A DNA stretch of 64,000 nt from Paenalicyclobacillus macrosporangiidus. Its GTDB lineage: Bacteria; Bacillota; Bacilli; Alicyclobacillales; Alicyclobacillaceae. The translations under genes were made by a program, and so were the position numbers. The notes below the pieces were generated by a model. It had not been told where the DNA came from. It worked only from the letters and a program-made list of their open reading frames with translations, and searched no databases. Of this stretch, positions 45,060 to 53,949 are shown in pieces (within the stretch, counting starts at the first letter, position 1; each line of letters begins with the position of its first letter). The DNA lies in contig NZ_FPBV01000016.1 of assembly GCF_900116805.1 (NCBI RefSeq), positions 1-64,000 of the forward strand. Direction: 5' to 3'.

Positions 45060-46778
45060 TCACCGAGACGGGGGAGCCGGCTGTCCATCGGGACGCGGGC
45101 CTGCGGGAAAACCGATGGTGACCGTCGTCCCGCGGCCCGGCGTGCTGTCCACGTGAATCCGGCCCCGGTGCATCTCCACGATTTTGTAAGTGACGACCAA
45201 TCCGAGTCCGGTTCCTTTCTCTTTTGTGCTGTACACCGGCTCGCCCAGCTTGGAGATGCGTTCTTTCGGCATCCCCACCCCTTCGTCCGTGCACGATACC
45301 CAGACGTGCCCGCCGGAAGCCCACAGCCGAATGGCCAACCGCCCTCCGTCCGGCATCGCTTCAATCCCGTTCTTGAACACGTTCACCAACGCCTGCTCCA
45401 TGCGGTAGGGGAGCCCCCACACCGGAGGCGTGGCGGGCGAAAGATGGGTCATCACGCGGACCCCCTGGTGAACCGCCTGAGGTTCCAACAGGGCGATGGC
45501 CTGGCGGACCACACCCGCGACGTCCACCGGTGCGTACTCGGTTTTCTGAGGTCTGGCCAGCAGCAGCAATTCGTGCAGGATGATTTCGATGCGGGTCAGT
45601 TCGTCCAGCATGATGGTGACGTACTGGCCGTGCGCTTCCACAGGGGTGCCCGGCAACAACTGCAGAAAGCCTTTCAGGGTGGTCAGCGGATTGCGGATCT
45701 CGTGGGCGATGCTGACGGCCAGCTCCCCCACCGTCGCCAGTTTTTCGGACTTCACCAGGAGCTCCTCCGTGCGCTTGCGGTCGGTGATGTCCTGAACCGT
45801 ACCGACCACGCAGGCGGGCAGGCCTGCCGCATCGGTGGCCACCTCCGCTCGCCACCACACCATGCGCTCCACACCATCCGGGCGCACGATGCGGAACTCT
45901 CCTTCGCCGCGGCCGTGCTGCCGGAGCCGCTGCAACATCTCCCGGATGCGACCTTGGTCGTCCGGATGGACCAAGCCCAAGAACGCATCGTCCGTGCCGG
46001 TGAATTGTTGTTCGGATAGGCCGTAGATGCGCAGCGTCTCATTGGACCAGGTGTGCCGGTTGCTCCGAATGTCCCAGGTCCAACTGCCGATGCCCGCCAC
46101 GCGTTGGGCGAGTTCCAGATTGCGGTAGGTTTGGCGCAGCACCTGCTCGGTGCGGCGGCGGGCCCGAATCTCCCGCGCTACACTCAGGGCGAGTCCAGCC
46201 CCCAGCAACGAGATGGCGGCGGCAAACCCAGCGAACGTCCACCACACGCGGCGCCACCACACCGCCTGTTCCTCCTGGACGCGCGCTTCGGCCTCTGTTC
46301 GAACTGTTTGGCACAATTTCCTAAATTCAGAAAAGGCTCCCTCGCTGGCGAGCGGATTGAAATCTCTTGGGAGGGTACCGTGGTTCGCCGCCTCCGCCGC
46401 GAATCGCTCATGCCATCCGGTTCCGGCCGCGATGGCCCGCTGTGCGGCTGTCGAGAGCGGCGAATCGGCAGGTACGGCTTGCATCAGCGCCTGTGCAGCA
46501 TCCGAAAACACCGCGTGCGCCGCGCGCAGAGTCTGAAGAGAGGCAGGATCCCGGTTCCAGGCAAACACGCGCAGCGCGCTGTTCTCTTGACCCAGTGAGG
46601 ACTGCATCTGGTCGACGCTGGAGAGCACCCGGAGCGTCTGCGTGATATGCTGGTAGTTGTACCGGATGGATACCGCCAATGCCGTGGTGACCGAAACGGT
46701 GAAGACGGCAAACACGACCCCCGCAGCCATCAGCGGCCGCGGCAGTATGCGATTGGTCAGCCTCTGTTTCAAGCGCAT
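45060..46778 (-). CDS. PAS-domain sensor histidine kinase
   Basis: Protein of 572 aa. Two membrane spans (about 18-38 and 180-200) enclose an extracytoplasmic helical sensor of CHASE3-like type. A PAS domain (about 230-335, IGSWTWDIRSNRHTWSNETL) is followed by the HisKA domain with phosphoacceptor His359 in SIAHEIRNPLTTLKG, and an HATPase domain with N box NVFKNGIEAM, G1 DEGVGMP and G2 KGTGLGL. The kinase core resembles the sporulation kinases KinA-E of Bacillus. No response regulator gene is adjacent, so it is an orphan kinase; feeding the Spo0 phosphorelay is a reasonable guess. TTG two codons upstream is an alternative start. Confidence 0.92.
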   Translation of the reverse strand: MRLKQRLTNRILPRPLMAAGVVFAVFTVSVTTALAVSIRYNYQHITQTLRVLSSVDQMQSSLGQENSALRVFAWNRDPASLQTLRAAHAVFSDAAQALMQAVPADSPLSTAAQRAIAAGTGWHERFAAEAANHGTLPRDFNPLASEGAFSEFRKLCQTVRTEAEARVQEEQAVWWRRVWWTFAGFAAAISLLGAGLALSVAREIRARRRTEQVLRQTYRNLELAQRVAGIGSWTWDIRSNRHTWSNETLRIYGLSEQQFTGTDDAFLGLVHPDDQGRIREMLQRLRQHGRGEGEFRIVRPDGVERMVWWRAEVATDAAGLPACVVGTVQDITDRKRTEELLVKSEKLATVGELAVSIAHEIRNPLTTLKGFLQLLPGTPVEAHGQYVTIMLDELTRIEIILHELLLLARPQKTEYAPVDVAGVVRQAIALLEPQAVHQGVRVMTHLSPATPPVWGLPYRMEQALVNVFKNGIEAMPDGGRLAIRLWASGGHVWVSCTDEGVGMPKERISKLGEPVYSTKEKGTGLGLVVTYKIVEMHRGRIHVDSTPGRGTTVTIGFPAGPRPDGQPAPPSR

Positions 46779-46961
46779 GACCAATGACTCGATGGCGATA
46801 ACCCCCAGATTGGCGGTATTCCGTTCGCCACATGAATCCTGCCAAAGCAGTCCAATTCATTCTATCAGTTTGGCGCAACGGGGGAAAAGCCATGTTGTGC
46901 ACCGCAGCCCGGCGTTGTGCTATCCTGCAGACAATCCTCTGGTGAACGAGGCGGTGTGGGC

Positions 46962-47609
46962 ATGGACGCATCAACCCGTGAGCATCCGGCGACGTCAGCC
47001 ATTCGCAAGGTCCTCGAGGCCCGCCAGCCGGGCATTCTCACCGAGGAGCCGGTGATGCACGCGGCCGTCCTCGTGCCTTTGGTGAACGCGGGCGGGGAGC
47101 TGGCCGTGCTCTTTGAACAGCGGGCCGCGACCCTCCGGCGCCAGGCCGGTGAAATCTGTTTTCCCGGAGGGCGCCGTGAACCGGACGATCCGGATGAACG
47201 CGCGACGGCCCTGCGGGAAACGTGCGAGGAACTCGGCATCGCGGCTTTGGACGTGGACTGTCTGGGGGCGCTCGACGTGCTGGTCGCGTCCCCGCAGGTG
47301 ATTGTGCATCCGTTCGTCGGACGCATCTTGGACACGGCGCGCCTGCGGCCGAATCCCGGCGAGGTCGGACAGGTGTTCACGGTCCCGCTCGAGCGGCTGC
47401 TGCAGACCTCCCCCCGGGTGGTCTCGATGCCGTTTGTTCCGGCGCCGCCGGACGATTTCCCATTTCACCTGATTCCGCACGGCCCGTCCTATCCGTGGCG
47501 GGGGTGGACCCGCCGCATTCATTTCTACGAGGTCGACGGTTGGGTGATCTGGGGGATGACAGCCCGGATCCTCACGCACTTTCTCGAACTGGTACGAGAC
47601 CAAATGTAA
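46962..47609 (+). CDS. NUDIX hydrolase (CoA pyrophosphatase-like)
   Basis: Protein of 215 aa. The segment EICFPGGRREPDDPDERA followed by TALRETCEELG is the NUDIX box in the form typical for CoA/acyl-CoA pyrophosphatases (NUDT7/YeaB group), with the preceding AVLVPLV strand. Expected to cleave CoA or related nucleotides. ATG 46962 is preferred (GAGGCGG upstream). It reads divergently from the kinase gene. Confidence 0.88.
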   Translation: MDASTREHPATSAIRKVLEARQPGILTEEPVMHAAVLVPLVNAGGELAVLFEQRAATLRRQAGEICFPGGRREPDDPDERATALRETCEELGIAALDVDCLGALDVLVASPQVIVHPFVGRILDTARLRPNPGEVGQVFTVPLERLLQTSPRVVSMPFVPAPPDDFPFHLIPHGPSYPWRGWTRRIHFYEVDGWVIWGMTARILTHFLELVRDQM

Positions 47610-47616
47610 CACACAT

Positions 47617-47627
47617 ATGGTAAGATG
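47617..47627 (+). promoter_or_regulatory. Candidate extended -10 promoter of galU
   Basis: TATGGTAAGAT, identical over 11 bases to the element before manC, 46 bases upstream of the galU start. No good -35 box. Confidence 0.45.
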
Positions 47628-47672
47628 AGATTTGTCTGTACTGAACCAAGCGATCGGAAAGGACATGAATTC

Positions 47673-48542
47673 ATGGCAACGATTCGAAAAGCAGTGATCC
47701 CGGCCGCCGGATTGGGCACGCGGTTCCTGCCGGCGACCAAGGCGATGCCCAAAGAGATGCTGCCCATTGTGGACAAGCCGACTATCCAATACATCGTCGA
47801 GGAAGCGGTCGCCTCCGGGATCGAGGACATCATCATCGTGACGGGGAAAGGCAAGCGGGCGATTGAGGACCACTTCGACCGCTCGGTGGAGCTGGAGGAG
47901 CTGTTGACCAACAAGGAGAAGCCGGAAGTTCTCGAGGAGATCCGGCGCATCACCGACATGGCCAACATCCACTACATCCGCCAGAAGCAGCCGCTCGGCC
48001 TCGGCCACGCGGTGTGGTGCGCGCGCCGGTTCATCGGTTCGGAGCCGTTTGCGGTGCTGCTCGGCGACGACATCGTCCGAAGCGAAGTCCCCTGCCTGCG
48101 GCAATTGCTAAACGTCTACGAGGAACGCGGCGGGTCGATCATTGGCGTGCAGACCGTCTCGCAGGAGCAGGTGTCCCGGTACGGCATCGTGGATTCGGAA
48201 CGGGTGGGCCCCCGGCTGTCGAAGGTCCGCGGGTTGGTGGAGAAACCGGCTCCGTATTATGCGCCTTCCCGGCTGGCCATCATCGGCCGCTACATCCTGT
48301 CGCCGACGGTCTTCGAATTCCTGGAGCGGGGCCAGACCGGCGCGGACGGCGAGATCCAGTTGACCGATGCGCTCAACGAGCTGACCCACGTGGAGGACCT
48401 GTACGCCTATGAGTTCGAGGGGCGGCGTTACGATGTGGGAGAAAAGCTCGGCTTCATCGAGGCGACGTTGGAGCTGGCGCTGGAGCAACCCGTGCTCGGC
48501 GACGCGGTGAAACGGCTGATTAAGCGGTTGGCGGCGGAATGA
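47673..48542 (+). CDS. galU: UTP-glucose-1-phosphate uridylyltransferase
   Basis: Protein of 289 aa, the usual size for GalU/GtaB. Nucleotide-binding start [20 protein letters not shown], then [25 protein letters not shown] and GLVEKP, and DALNEL near the end. It makes UDP-glucose for cell-wall glycolipids and teichoic acid decoration. GGAAAGGA precedes the ATG. Together with manC it supplies sugar nucleotides to the glycosyltransferases of this region. A very strong hairpin follows. Confidence 0.96.
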   Translation: MATIRKAVIPAAGLGTRFLPATKAMPKEMLPIVDKPTIQYIVEEAVASGIEDIIIVTGKGKRAIEDHFDRSVELEELLTNKEKPEVLEEIRRITDMANIHYIRQKQPLGLGHAVWCARRFIGSEPFAVLLGDDIVRSEVPCLRQLLNVYEERGGSIIGVQTVSQEQVSRYGIVDSERVGPRLSKVRGLVEKPAPYYAPSRLAIIGRYILSPTVFEFLERGQTGADGEIQLTDALNELTHVEDLYAYEFEGRRYDVGEKLGFIEATLELALEQPVLGDAVKRLIKRLAAE

Positions 48543-48594
48543 GGGCGGAATGAGGCGGTTCCAAAAGGCGCGGGCCGCTTGCAGGAGCGCCCGC

Positions 48595-48623
48595 GGGCCG
48601 TCCCGGAGGTGCCGGGACGGCCC
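48595..48623 (+). terminator. Strong GC hairpin after galU
   Basis: A 12-bp perfect stem GGGCCGTCCCGG/CCGGGACGGCCC with a 5-base loop, 52 bases after the galU stop. The following sequence TCCTCATC has only scattered T. Confidence 0.6.
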
Positions 48624-48764
48624 TCCTCATCATGGCGCGCGGCGGGCACAACGATGAGCAGGTCCTGGCCGGGGGCGAATCCCGGGATCGGTTCGCTGTT
48701 TTCGACGTGCGTGAGGGGGACCGCCTCCGCTGGGCCATCCGTTGGCCACCCAGCCCAATCCGCT

Positions 48765-49055
48765 TTCCGGGTCGTCATCGGTGGACTGTTCTGGCGGCGG
48801 GCGACGAAGCAGGGGGTGGTGGCGGGGCTCATCACCGGCTGGGGGGTGACGGCGTATCTCGTGCTGACCCAGCATGACCCTGTCGCTGGCTGGAACGCGG
48901 GCCTCGTCGCGCTGATAGCCAATCTCGTGATGTTCTTCGTCGTCAGCGCGCTGACCAAACCGGTGCCCCGCCCCTATCTCGACGACTTCTACGCCGACGC
49001 CTTCCCGGCTGCGACCAGGCCATCGCCCACTCGCGCACCCGACCTTCATCCATAA
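48765..49055 (+). pseudogene. C-terminal remnant of a sodium:solute symporter
   Basis: The frame reads VVIGGLFWRRATKQGVVAGL, then TAYLVLTQHDP, LVALIANLVMFFVVSALTKP and a polar tail. This is the last two membrane spans of an SSS-family symporter (the GGLFWKRATKQGA-type motif is characteristic). All upstream spans are missing and no start codon with a ribosome binding site is present; the preceding 140 bases do not continue the homology in any frame. A decayed gene. Confidence 0.7.
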
Positions 49056-49160
49056 CCGTGGATGGAGGTGCGATCCCCTGCCCGGCCACCCCTGTGACAT
49101 GACAGAAAGGGCGGACGGCGCGGACTCGCGTCCCGTCGCCGGCCGTCCCGGTGCATCTCG

Positions 49161-49511
49161 TCAAAATCCGAACCACCCGCCGGGTCCGCCCGAACCCGAT
49201 CCGTTCCAAGGGCCTCCTGGGCCTCCCCAGGTCCCCATGCCACCCCCGCCAGGCCCGCCATACATCCCGGGTCCGCCATATATGCCGGGCCCGCCAGGGC
49301 CGATGCCGGGACCGGGCCCCGGCCCCCAACCTTCCGTCGAACCGAACCGATTCCACCCGCCTCCGCGCAGCGCCCGCGAACCGCCCCAAAGGCCGCCGAG
49401 CAGCAGCAACAGAGGGAGAAAGCAGGGTTCCGCATCCACCCCGGCTGAACCGTGGTGAAGTGCGGCCTGAATGTCCGCATGCGGACCCTTTTTCCGTTGT
49501 GCACGTTGCAC
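49161..49511 (-). CDS. Gly/Pro-rich small protein, strand uncertain
   Basis: Reading the minus strand, GTG 49511 has AGGAGGT exactly 8 bases upstream, the best ribosome binding site in the area. The 116-residue product has a basic N-terminus, a hydrophobic block FLPLLLLLGGLWGG and a Gly-rich C-terminal half with GGPGIYGGPGMYGGPG and WGGPGGPWNG. This resembles Gly-rich spore or surface proteins of Bacillales. The plus strand of the same DNA also has an open Pro-rich frame of 119 codons (49099-49458), without a ribosome binding site but followed by a small palindrome and T-run at 49473-49493. Third-position GC is about equal on both strands, so the assignment remains open. Confidence 0.45.
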   Translation of the reverse strand: MQRAQRKKGPHADIQAALHHGSAGVDAEPCFLPLLLLLGGLWGGSRALRGGGWNRFGSTEGWGPGPGPGIGPGGPGIYGGPGMYGGPGGGGMGTWGGPGGPWNGSGSGGPGGWFGF

Positions 49512-49717
49512 CGCATGTCACCTCCTCCGTCCATCTGAGCCAAGTGTATGCGGATGGGGGAGAAAACGGGTGGACATGCGCCAGCTGTGGACGTGCCCCT
49601 GGTCTCTCTGACATCTCGGATGGCCGCCGGTTGCCTGCCGCCGCGGGAAAACGTATCATGTCGGTAACTCTGGTGGCGACTGGAGCCTGCCGGAAACCGA
49701 CGGGAAGGGGACAGGCG

Positions 49718-50101
49718 ATGGGGCACAGGGGGAGAACGCCGCGCAAGGTCATCATCGTGGAAGGCAAGAGCGACCGGGACCGGCTGCTCGCGGTGTTGGA
49801 GGAACCGGTGCAGGTCGTCTGCACACGAGGGACGCTGAGCTACGCCACGCTGGAGGACCTCATCCTGCCGTTGCAGGATGAGGAGGTGTACATCCTGGTG
49901 GACGCCGATGAACCGGGGATGAAGCTGCGCCGGCAGCTCCAGCACGAGCTGCCCAATGCCAAACACCTGTACACGCGCCGCGTGTACCGGGAGGTCGCGC
50001 GCACCCCGCTCAACGTGTTGGCCAAAGTGTTGTACGACGCCCATTTCGCAGTCGACGAACGGTGGCTGATGACGCCGGAGGGATGCGAACCGCCGCTGTG
50101 A
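49718..50101 (+). CDS. Toprim domain protein (YusF-like)
   Basis: Protein of 127 aa consisting of a single Toprim domain: KVIIVEGKSDRDRLLAVL supplies the catalytic Glu, and YILVDADEPGMKLRRQL the DXD motif. The size and sequence style match the YusF-type small Toprim proteins of Bacillus, whose role is unknown (nuclease or primase-like activity is inferred from the fold). GAAGGGG precedes ATG 49718. Confidence 0.85.
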   Translation: MGHRGRTPRKVIIVEGKSDRDRLLAVLEEPVQVVCTRGTLSYATLEDLILPLQDEEVYILVDADEPGMKLRRQLQHELPNAKHLYTRRVYREVARTPLNVLAKVLYDAHFAVDERWLMTPEGCEPPL

Positions 50102-50131
50102 GGGTGTTCCAAATAAAAATGGACGAACCGC

Positions 50132-50162
50132 GCATCCCCTTCTCACTCTGGGAAGGGGATGC
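50132..50162. terminator. Hairpin between Toprim and DUF488 genes
   Basis: A perfect 11-bp inverted repeat GCATCCCCTTC/GAAGGGGATGC with a 9-base loop overlaps the last codons of the DUF488 gene. On the minus strand a T-rich tract (ATTTTTATTT) follows 12 bases after the stem. Confidence 0.5.
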
Positions 50163-50511
50163 CGTTCACCACTTCCAACAGGACGCGCGCGTGGTTGTAC
50201 ACCGGATCTTTGGAGGCATACACCAGCGTGACGGGTCCCTCATCTGCCAGCCGGCGCAGTTCCTCCAATTTTCCCCTTTGCACAGGATTCACCAACAGCT
50301 CCGAACGGTACCGTTCGCGAAACGCGTCATAGAGTTCCGGCCGATGGCAGAACCACTTCCGAAGCTCCGGACTGGGGGCGATGTCTTTCCACCAGTGATG
50401 GATGTGGGCGTCCTCCTTTTTCACGCCCCGCGGCCACATCCGATCCACCAGGATGCGCGTGCCGTCCGACGGGGACGGGGGATCGTACACCCGCTTCAAT
50501 CTGACGTTCAT
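50143..50511 (-). CDS. DUF488 family protein
   Basis: Protein of 122 aa matching DUF488: VRLKRVYDPPSPSDGTRILVDRMWPRGVKKE, WWKDIAPSPELRKWF, RYRSEL and VTLVYASKDPVYNHA. The family has no established function; members are often small cytosolic proteins near metal or stress genes. GAGGAGG precedes the ATG. The MbfA gene lies divergently upstream. Confidence 0.9.
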   Translation of the reverse strand: MNVRLKRVYDPPSPSDGTRILVDRMWPRGVKKEDAHIHHWWKDIAPSPELRKWFCHRPELYDAFRERYRSELLVNPVQRGKLEELRRLADEGPVTLVYASKDPVYNHARVLLEVVNGIPFPE

Positions 50512-50682
50512 GTGGGTTCCTCCTCGTTTCAACCGCGAATCTCGGGGTGAGGTCCGCCGCACAGGCTCTTGCTGCCATCGTAGCGCACGGGGCGCGATGC
50601 GGACAACCGCCGGCGATCCGCTGGGGAGGGTGTCCAGGAACAACGGATTGTTGTAGGATGTCGGTAGCATGGGGGTGAAGCC

Positions 50683-51831
50683 GTGAGCCGGAACGATACG
50701 TATCTCGTCAAGACGCTGGTCGAAAACTGGCGGCGCGAGATGGAGGCGGCGCAGTTGTACCAGCTGTCCGCCGACGCCGAGCGCGATCCCCGGCGCAAAG
50801 AGATTCTGGTCCGCCTGGCCGAGGTGGAACGCCGGCATGCGCAGATGTGGGAGGAAAAGCTGGCCGGCCTCGGTGTCGATACGGGGGCGCTGGAAGTGCC
50901 GCGGGTGACGGCGCCCGAAGGGGACGGCCCGCAGCTGTTGGCGCGCATCGAGGCGATTGAACAGGGCAACGGGGCTTGGTATCAGAGTTTGCGCAACGTG
51001 ATCGACGACGAAGACATCCTCGGCATTATCGACCAGATTGACCGGGATGAAGCGCAGCACGGCGATCTCGATGCGCTCCTGCACTCCCGCCAGGCGGCGC
51101 AGCGCCGGTTGGACAAGCTGTGGAAGAGCGAGCGCCACCGCCAGGGGACCAGTGACTGGCTCGGGGACGCCATCTACGGGGTCAACGACGGCCTCGGCGC
51201 CATCTTCGGCATCATCGCCGGCGTGGCCGGCTACACCGCCAACACGCACACCGTGCTCATCAGCGGTTTCTTCGGCGCCCTGGCCAGCACTCTGTCGATG
51301 GGCGCCGGCGCGTGGCTGGCGACGCGGTCGGAGAACGAGGTGATGGAGACCGCCATCCGCCAGGAGCGGGAGGAGATTGAGCAAGACCCGGCGCATGAGG
51401 TGGAGGAGCTGGCCCTGCTGTACCAACTCAAGGGATTCACGCCCGAGGAGTCCCAGCGGATTGCGGAACAGATTGCCCAAGATCCGGATGCCATGCTCAA
51501 GACGATGGTCCTGGAGGAGTTCGGCATTCACGAGGCGAACCAGGGCAACCCCTGGAAGTCGGCGCTTTTCGGCGCGGTCTCGACCTTCATCGGCGGCGTC
51601 ATCCCGCTCGTCCCGTTTTTCTTCATGAACGGACTGCCGGCCATGGTGGCCGCGGCGGTGGTCAGCATCCTCGCCCACTTCGCGGTGGGGGCGGCCAAGA
51701 GCCTGATCACCGTGCGCAGTTGGTGGGCGAGCGGCCTGGAGATGACGCTGGTCGGAGTGATCGTCGGTGTCGTCTCCTACGGTCTCGGCGAACTCGCGGC
51801 CCGCGTGTTCGGCGTCGCGGCCGGCGGCTGA
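50683..51831 (+). CDS. mbfA: MbfA-type protein: ferritin-like domain fused to VIT1/CCC1 transporter
   Basis: Protein of 382 aa. Residues about 1-145 are a ferritin-like four-helix domain with iron-ligand patterns EMEAAQLY, EVERRHAQMW and RDEAQHGDLD. The rest is a CCC1/VIT1 membrane domain of five spans: DAIYGVNDGLGAIFGIIAGVAGY in TM1, GALASTLSMGAGAWLATRSE in TM2, an amphipathic metal-binding loop (EIEQDPAHEVEELALLY), and TM3-5. Known MbfA proteins export iron or manganese and protect from peroxide stress. GTG 50683 is used, with GGGGGTGAAG upstream. Confidence 0.9.
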   Translation: MSRNDTYLVKTLVENWRREMEAAQLYQLSADAERDPRRKEILVRLAEVERRHAQMWEEKLAGLGVDTGALEVPRVTAPEGDGPQLLARIEAIEQGNGAWYQSLRNVIDDEDILGIIDQIDRDEAQHGDLDALLHSRQAAQRRLDKLWKSERHRQGTSDWLGDAIYGVNDGLGAIFGIIAGVAGYTANTHTVLISGFFGALASTLSMGAGAWLATRSENEVMETAIRQEREEIEQDPAHEVEELALLYQLKGFTPEESQRIAEQIAQDPDAMLKTMVLEEFGIHEANQGNPWKSALFGAVSTFIGGVIPLVPFFFMNGLPAMVAAAVVSILAHFAVGAAKSLITVRSWWASGLEMTLVGVIVGVVSYGLGELAARVFGVAAGG

Positions 51832-51851
51832 GCGCGGGGGTGCGCCTTGGT

Positions 51852-52739
51852 CTAGGAAAAATCCGGGCGCGACCTCAGGTGTGCCAAGAACACGTCGACC
51901 GTGCGCGTCCGAAATTGAGAAGCGTGGACCACGGTGGAGAACCAGCGCCGTACCGGATGTCCGGCGATCTCGACGCTGGCCAGCGTCCCGAGGGCAAGTT
52001 CCTTGCCGAGTGCGCGCTCGGACAAGAGCGCCACGCCGAGACCCGCTTCTACCGATTCCTTGATGATCTGGTTGCTCCCGAAAGCCATCACCGCACGCGG
52101 CCGGATGCCCGCCTGGGCCAGCAACCGATCGGCCATCTCCCGCGTGCCGGAGCCCTGTTCCCGCACGATCCACGTCTCTCCCGACACGGCGCTGGCCTCG
52201 ACCCGTTCGGCGCTTGCCAGCGGGTGATCCACAGGGAGGATCACCCGCATCGTGTCGGGCAAAAACGGCGTGACCTCCAACTCGGGATGACGCAGCTCCG
52301 CCTCTACGATGCCGACGTCGAGCTCTCGCGCCAACACCTGTTCCGCCACGTGGCGAGTGTTCGCGATGATGACCTCCGGCTGCACATCCGGGTGTACACG
52401 GCGAAACCGGGCCAGGACGCGCGGCAGCACGTATTCGCCGAAGGTGAGGCTCGCCCCGATGCGCAGGGGCCCCTGGACTTTCTGCGTGAGGTCTTCCAAC
52501 AACCGGCGGGCGTGGGCGTATTCCCGGACGATCCGCTTGGCCTGCGCGTACAGCACCTCGCCAGCCTTGGTCAACCGGATGAACCGGTTTCTGCGCTCGA
52601 CCAATTTGACACCGTAGTATTCCTCGAGCACCCGGATGTGCTGGCTCACGGCCGGTTGGGTCATGTGCAGGTCTTCGGCGGCGCGTGAGAAGCTCCGGCG
52701 TTCCACGACGGCGATGAACACCTCGAGCGGTGTATCCAT
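51852..52739 (-). CDS. LysR family transcriptional regulator
   Basis: Protein of 295 aa. The N-terminal helix-turn-helix runs PLEVFIAVVERRSFSRAAED followed by LHMTQPAVSQHIRVLEEYYG, and the effector domain follows from about residue 90 (GPLRIGASLTFGEYVLPRVL). The nearest type is CysL/YwfK or the regulators of YeiH transporters. It is divergent from the yeiH-like gene, with a perfect palindrome in the 127-bp intergenic region, so it almost certainly controls that gene. ATG 52739 is preferred, with GGGAGGCCTGAGG upstream. Confidence 0.93.
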   Translation of the reverse strand: MDTPLEVFIAVVERRSFSRAAEDLHMTQPAVSQHIRVLEEYYGVKLVERRNRFIRLTKAGEVLYAQAKRIVREYAHARRLLEDLTQKVQGPLRIGASLTFGEYVLPRVLARFRRVHPDVQPEVIIANTRHVAEQVLARELDVGIVEAELRHPELEVTPFLPDTMRVILPVDHPLASAERVEASAVSGETWIVREQGSGTREMADRLLAQAGIRPRAVMAFGSNQIIKESVEAGLGVALLSERALGKELALGTLASVEIAGHPVRRWFSTVVHASQFRTRTVDVFLAHLRSRPDFS

Positions 52740-52765
52740 CCTCAGGCCTCCCGTCTCGTTCACAT

Positions 52766-52782
52766 GATAAGAATTCCTTATC
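52766..52782. promoter_or_regulatory. LysR operator palindrome
   Basis: GATAAGAATTCCTTATC: perfect 6-bp arms around a 5-base centre, in the AT-rich divergent gap between the LysR gene and the yeiH-like gene, 27 bases from the LysR start. Spacing suits a LysR dimer site. Confidence 0.7.
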
Positions 52783-52866
52783 TACATCATATCAATCATT
52801 CATTTTACCTATGGAAGATCCGTGCGTACCCTGGGGAGTGACAGGTCACCAAAGGGGGGGATTCAT

Positions 52867-53949
52867 GTGGAGGGTCCCAACGCCTCATTTTCTGCCTCTT
52901 CCGTTTCTGCCGTTTCTTCCGCTTCGGCTGCGGCGCGGATCACCGAAGGCAAGGACGCGCGCGCGCAGGCCGTCCGCCGCTTTGCGCTGGGGGTGGCCTT
53001 CACCTTGGTCATCGCCGCCCTCGGGACCGGATTGGCGCGCCTCCCGGGGTTGAACCGGGTGGGCCCGTTGGCCTGCGCCATCGCCATCGCGGTTGCCTAC
53101 CGGCAATGGGCCGGGTATCCCGAACGCTTGCGCAGTGGGATCCAGTTCTCCGCGAAGCGGCTGCTGCGCTTCGCGATTGTGCTGTACGGGCTCAAGTTGA
53201 ACATCGCCATCATCCTGCACGACGGCTTGGGGCTCTTGATGCGCGATGTGGCGACCATCGCGTTCTCCATCGGCCTCATGGTCCTGCTGGCCAAGTGGTG
53301 GAAGGCGGACACCTCGCTCTCCCTGCTGCTCGGCGTCGGGACGGGGGTGTGCGGGGCCTCGGCCATCGCGGCGGTGTCGCCCATCCTGCGCGCCAAGGAG
53401 GAGGACACGGCCATCGCTGCCGGGATCATCGCCTTGGCGGGGACAGTGTTCGCCATCGCCTATACGCTGGTGCGGCCTTGGTTGCCTTTGACGGCCATGC
53501 AGTACGGGGTGTGGTCAGGCGTGAGCATCCACGAGGTGGCGCAGGTGGCGTTGGCCGCGGCGCCGGCGGGATCGCAGCCGTTGGCGGTGGCCTTGCTGGC
53601 CAAACTGGGCCGGGTCCTTCTCTTGATCCCGCTGGCCTTTGGCATGATGCTGTGGATGAAGTGGCGGGGCGGGCACGAAGGCCCGGTGAAGGTGGAGTTT
53701 CCGTGGTTCCTGGTGGGCTTTCTGGTGATGAGCCTGGTCGGCAGCTACCTGGTGCCGCTGTGGCACGTCCCCGCGACGTGGATGCAGGACGTCTCCACCT
53801 TCAGCAGTTTCCTGCTCACGACGGCGATGGTGGGGCTCGGACTGAACGTCAGCCTGAAGGACGTGCGCAAGAAGGCGGTACGGCCGTTTCTTGCGATGGT
53901 CGCCACGTCGGCCCTGCTGTCGGGTCTGACGCTGCTGTTCGTATGGTAG
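52867..53949 (+). CDS. YeiH/UPF0324 family putative sulfate/thiol-compound exporter
   Basis: Protein of 360 aa with about 9-10 spans and the family sequences RLLRFAIVLYGLKLN, LLLGVGTGVCGASAIAAVSP, GVWSGVSIHEVAQVALAA and TTAMVGLGLNVSLKD. YeiH proteins are regulated by CysL-type LysR proteins and proposed to handle sulfur compounds, but transport has not been well characterised. The start GTG 52867 follows AAAGGGGGG. The N-terminal 30 residues are Ser/Ala-rich and variable. A small Cys-rich protein overlaps its 3' end. Confidence 0.88.
   Translation: MEGPNASFSASSVSAVSSASAAARITEGKDARAQAVRRFALGVAFTLVIAALGTGLARLPGLNRVGPLACAIAIAVAYRQWAGYPERLRSGIQFSAKRLLRFAIVLYGLKLNIAIILHDGLGLLMRDVATIAFSIGLMVLLAKWWKADTSLSLLLGVGTGVCGASAIAAVSPILRAKEEDTAIAAGIIALAGTVFAIAYTLVRPWLPLTAMQYGVWSGVSIHEVAQVALAAAPAGSQPLAVALLAKLGRVLLLIPLAFGMMLWMKWRGGHEGPVKVEFPWFLVGFLVMSLVGSYLVPLWHVPATWMQDVSTFSSFLLTTAMVGLGLNVSLKDVRKKAVRPFLAMVATSALLSGLTLLFVW

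Noticed and set aside
48620-48760. Short ORFs on both strands between galU and the symporter remnant
   Set aside because: No ribosome binding site, no family resemblance, and they overlap the galU hairpin.
49099-49458. Pro-rich 119-codon ORF on the plus strand
   Set aside because: No ribosome binding site before its ATG, whereas the minus-strand frame over the same DNA has an ideal one. Kept only as an alternative in the minus-strand entry.
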